Below, one piece after another: positions 32,818 through 34,162 of a DNA stretch of 34,162 bases. Position 1 is the stretch's first letter. The number at the start of each line of letters is the position of its first letter. The notes under the pieces are model-generated. The model was given only the letters and a program-made list of their open reading frames with translations, ran no database searches and was not told where the DNA came from. Origin of the DNA: Halocafeteria seosinensis (lineage: Eukaryota > Sar > Bigyra > Bicosoecida); the NCBI GenBank assembly GCA_001687465.1, contig LVLI01000485.1, forward strand, positions 1-34,162. The letters run 5' to 3'. A program made the translations under genes and the position numbers.

Positions 32818-33487
32818 ATCGCCCCCCAAAAACACTTACAGTTGTATAACCTGGCTAGAATGTATCGTACAACCATACAAAGTATATGTACATGTAGTGT
32901 AATCAGATATCTTGTATTTCGGTACGTTTCAAGATGGGGTTCTTAATTATACATGAATGAGACGGCAATACGTGGGCGAAGATGAAGCTCGGAGCCGAGA
33001 CAGTCTGGCGAGAAGGGCTCATATGCAACATGTAAGGTGCCAATCTCTGAAATATTTGGTGAATATGTCAATACTTGTGTGTTTAACACATTGGAAAGCG
33101 CAGACTAGTTTGATTTCACTGGGGATACGATTCATTCTCTGGTTCCAGAGACTCTCCTCCTGTGAAGTCGAGCCATGAGAGAGACCCGGAAAACCCGGTC
33201 AGAAAGCACCATTATCGTCGGATTGTTCGTGTAACAATCGGCTCCCACCCTTTTCCACTCATATGGGTATCGTATCATGCCTTCAGATGGATGCTAAATT
33301 AGCTGCTGTAGGTGCATGAGCTCCGAGAGACTGTTGAAGTTGCACGGCTACGCGGCGCAGAAATACAGGGAACTTTACGGCGGCCAAACAACACTTACAG
33401 CCCATTTTTTGCCCTTTCAATTAAACCCTCTCAATTCCTGAACAAGGGTTCTTATCATGATCCCTAGTTTGGGTTGTTTGCGTTCGG

Positions 33488-34162
33488 GGGATACCATGAA
33501 TGTTGTCGCTGATTTCTCCTTAGGAAGGTGGGAAAAGGAGGTCCGTAATTGGCCAAATGGAGTGCTCTCGTACTCAGCGATGGATTTATCCGACGCTTTG
33601 AGATTATGAATTCCGCTTTAGTATTGATTGGGTTAGAATGTACAATGGTTGGATGCTTTCCGGGTTAAGGCGGATAGCCTAAAGCATAGACCCCCAAAAT
33701 AGGTGATTTGGTTGAAGTCGGACGTGGGAAGGCGGGCACTTTCAGTTGGAAGATGAGGGATACTATGGAGTATATATGGAGATAGGACTGGTACATACAT
33801 TTTCCGTAAGCGTATAATATTTTGTTTATGCAACAGCGTGGAAATCATGTCGATAGGGATACCACGAAATATTTAGGTAAAGCTCTCCCTCTCCCCGGAT
33901 TCCCAGAGAAGAAAAAGTGGCTGTTGTAAACGGCCTTGTACTCAGGGATGGATTTATCCGACTTTTTGAGATTATGAATTCCGCTTTAGTATTGATTGGG
34001 TTAGAGTGTACAACGGTTGGATGCTTTCCGGGTTAAGGCGGATAGCCTAAAGCATAGACCCCCAAAATAGGTGATTTGGTTGAAGTCGGACGTGGGAAGG
34101 CGGGCACTTTCAGTTGGAAGATGAGGGATACTATGGAGTATATATGGAGATAGGACTGGTAC
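33488..34162. repeat. Direct repeat with 368-bp period running to the window end
   Basis: 33571-33794 and 33939-34162 are 224-bp copies differing at only about five positions. Similarity at the same 368-bp offset extends weakly upstream (GGGATACCATGAA at 33488 against GGGATACCACGAA at 33856), with a diverged 70-bp stretch between. The second copy ends exactly at the last base of the window, so more units may follow. Confidence 0.9.

Larger units (their letters stand above)
31875..33487. other. Repeat-containing region without a recognised gene
   Basis: No supportable gene on either strand. It should include the promoter of the TPR gene (upstream of 31874), a TG-rich microsatellite and a palindromic minisatellite (listed separately). 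The open frames overlapping the repeats are read-throughs of simple sequence. Confidence 0.4.

Noticed and set aside
32490-32876. Minus-strand open frame with HPGIL-like repeats
   Set aside because: It is a translation of the CCCGGG minisatellite and TG tract, and the repeats are open in more than one frame, so this is not evidence of coding.
1-34162. CRISPR arrays, tRNA or rRNA genes, bacterial operons
   Set aside because: None seen. The repeats are micro- or minisatellites without spacer structure, no tRNA T-loop/cloverleaf pattern was recognised by eye, and the gene structure is eukaryotic.

Overview
This is a gene-dense stretch of a nuclear eukaryotic genome. The genes are split by many short GT-AG introns (mostly 60-90 bp, donors close to GTANGT). 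The products are eukaryote-specific: a CLU-family protein, complex I NDUFS8, SEC22, ADA2, RPB8, a serine carboxypeptidase and a chitin synthase. Base composition is moderate and all deduced genes use the standard code. The chitin synthase resembles the animal/choanoflagellate/diatom type more than classical fungal enzymes. A Crinkler-like nuclease-kinase protein points to a unicellular eukaryote. I cannot settle the lineage from sequence alone; stramenopile, early-diverging fungus, red alga or another protist all remain possible.

Layout. 1-1055: no recognised gene, but the first 24 bases recur inverted at 29955-29978. 1056-5628 (+): CLU protein. 5794-6727 (-): mitochondrial complex I subunit NDUFS8. 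7488-8422 (+): R-SNARE SEC22. 8525-10605 (-): ADA2 co-activator without a visible ZZ finger. 10606-12126: spacer with a diverged duplication and a 16-bp palindrome. 12127-12719 (+): RNA polymerase subunit RPB8. 13142-14727 (-): secreted serine carboxypeptidase. All of these look intact, and I resolved their exon boundaries by reading frame, intron phase and family homology.

15316-21970 is a decay and turnover zone. It holds two broken NmrA-like NAD(P)-binding genes that keep different parts of the same protein, a Crinkler-like PD-(D/E)XK/kinase gene broken by a perfect 11-bp tandem duplication just before its kinase catalytic loop, an orphan 174-codon ORF, and a LINE-type retrotransposon 3' fragment abutting one NmrA remnant. 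The Crinkler-like gene also carries two tandemly duplicated 36-bp Gly/Ser mini-exons, and every intron proposed for it is phase 1.

23069-28387 (+) is a full-length multi-pass chitin synthase of about 1639 residues in seven exons. One of its introns is 69 bp, free of stops and a multiple of three, so it is easily mistaken for coding sequence. 28388-30095 has no convincing gene apart from a possible first exon at 28644. 30096-31874 (-) is an intronless TPR protein ending in a polyproline run and a CaaX-like tail. The last 2.3 kb are repeat-rich: a TG microsatellite, four 23-24 bp units built on a CCCGGG palindrome, and a 368-bp-period direct repeat that runs into the window end.

The intact genes are unrelated housekeeping functions (mitochondrial biogenesis and respiration, ER-Golgi traffic, transcription, lysosomal/secretory proteolysis, wall or scale polymer synthesis) and form no visible pathway or operon.
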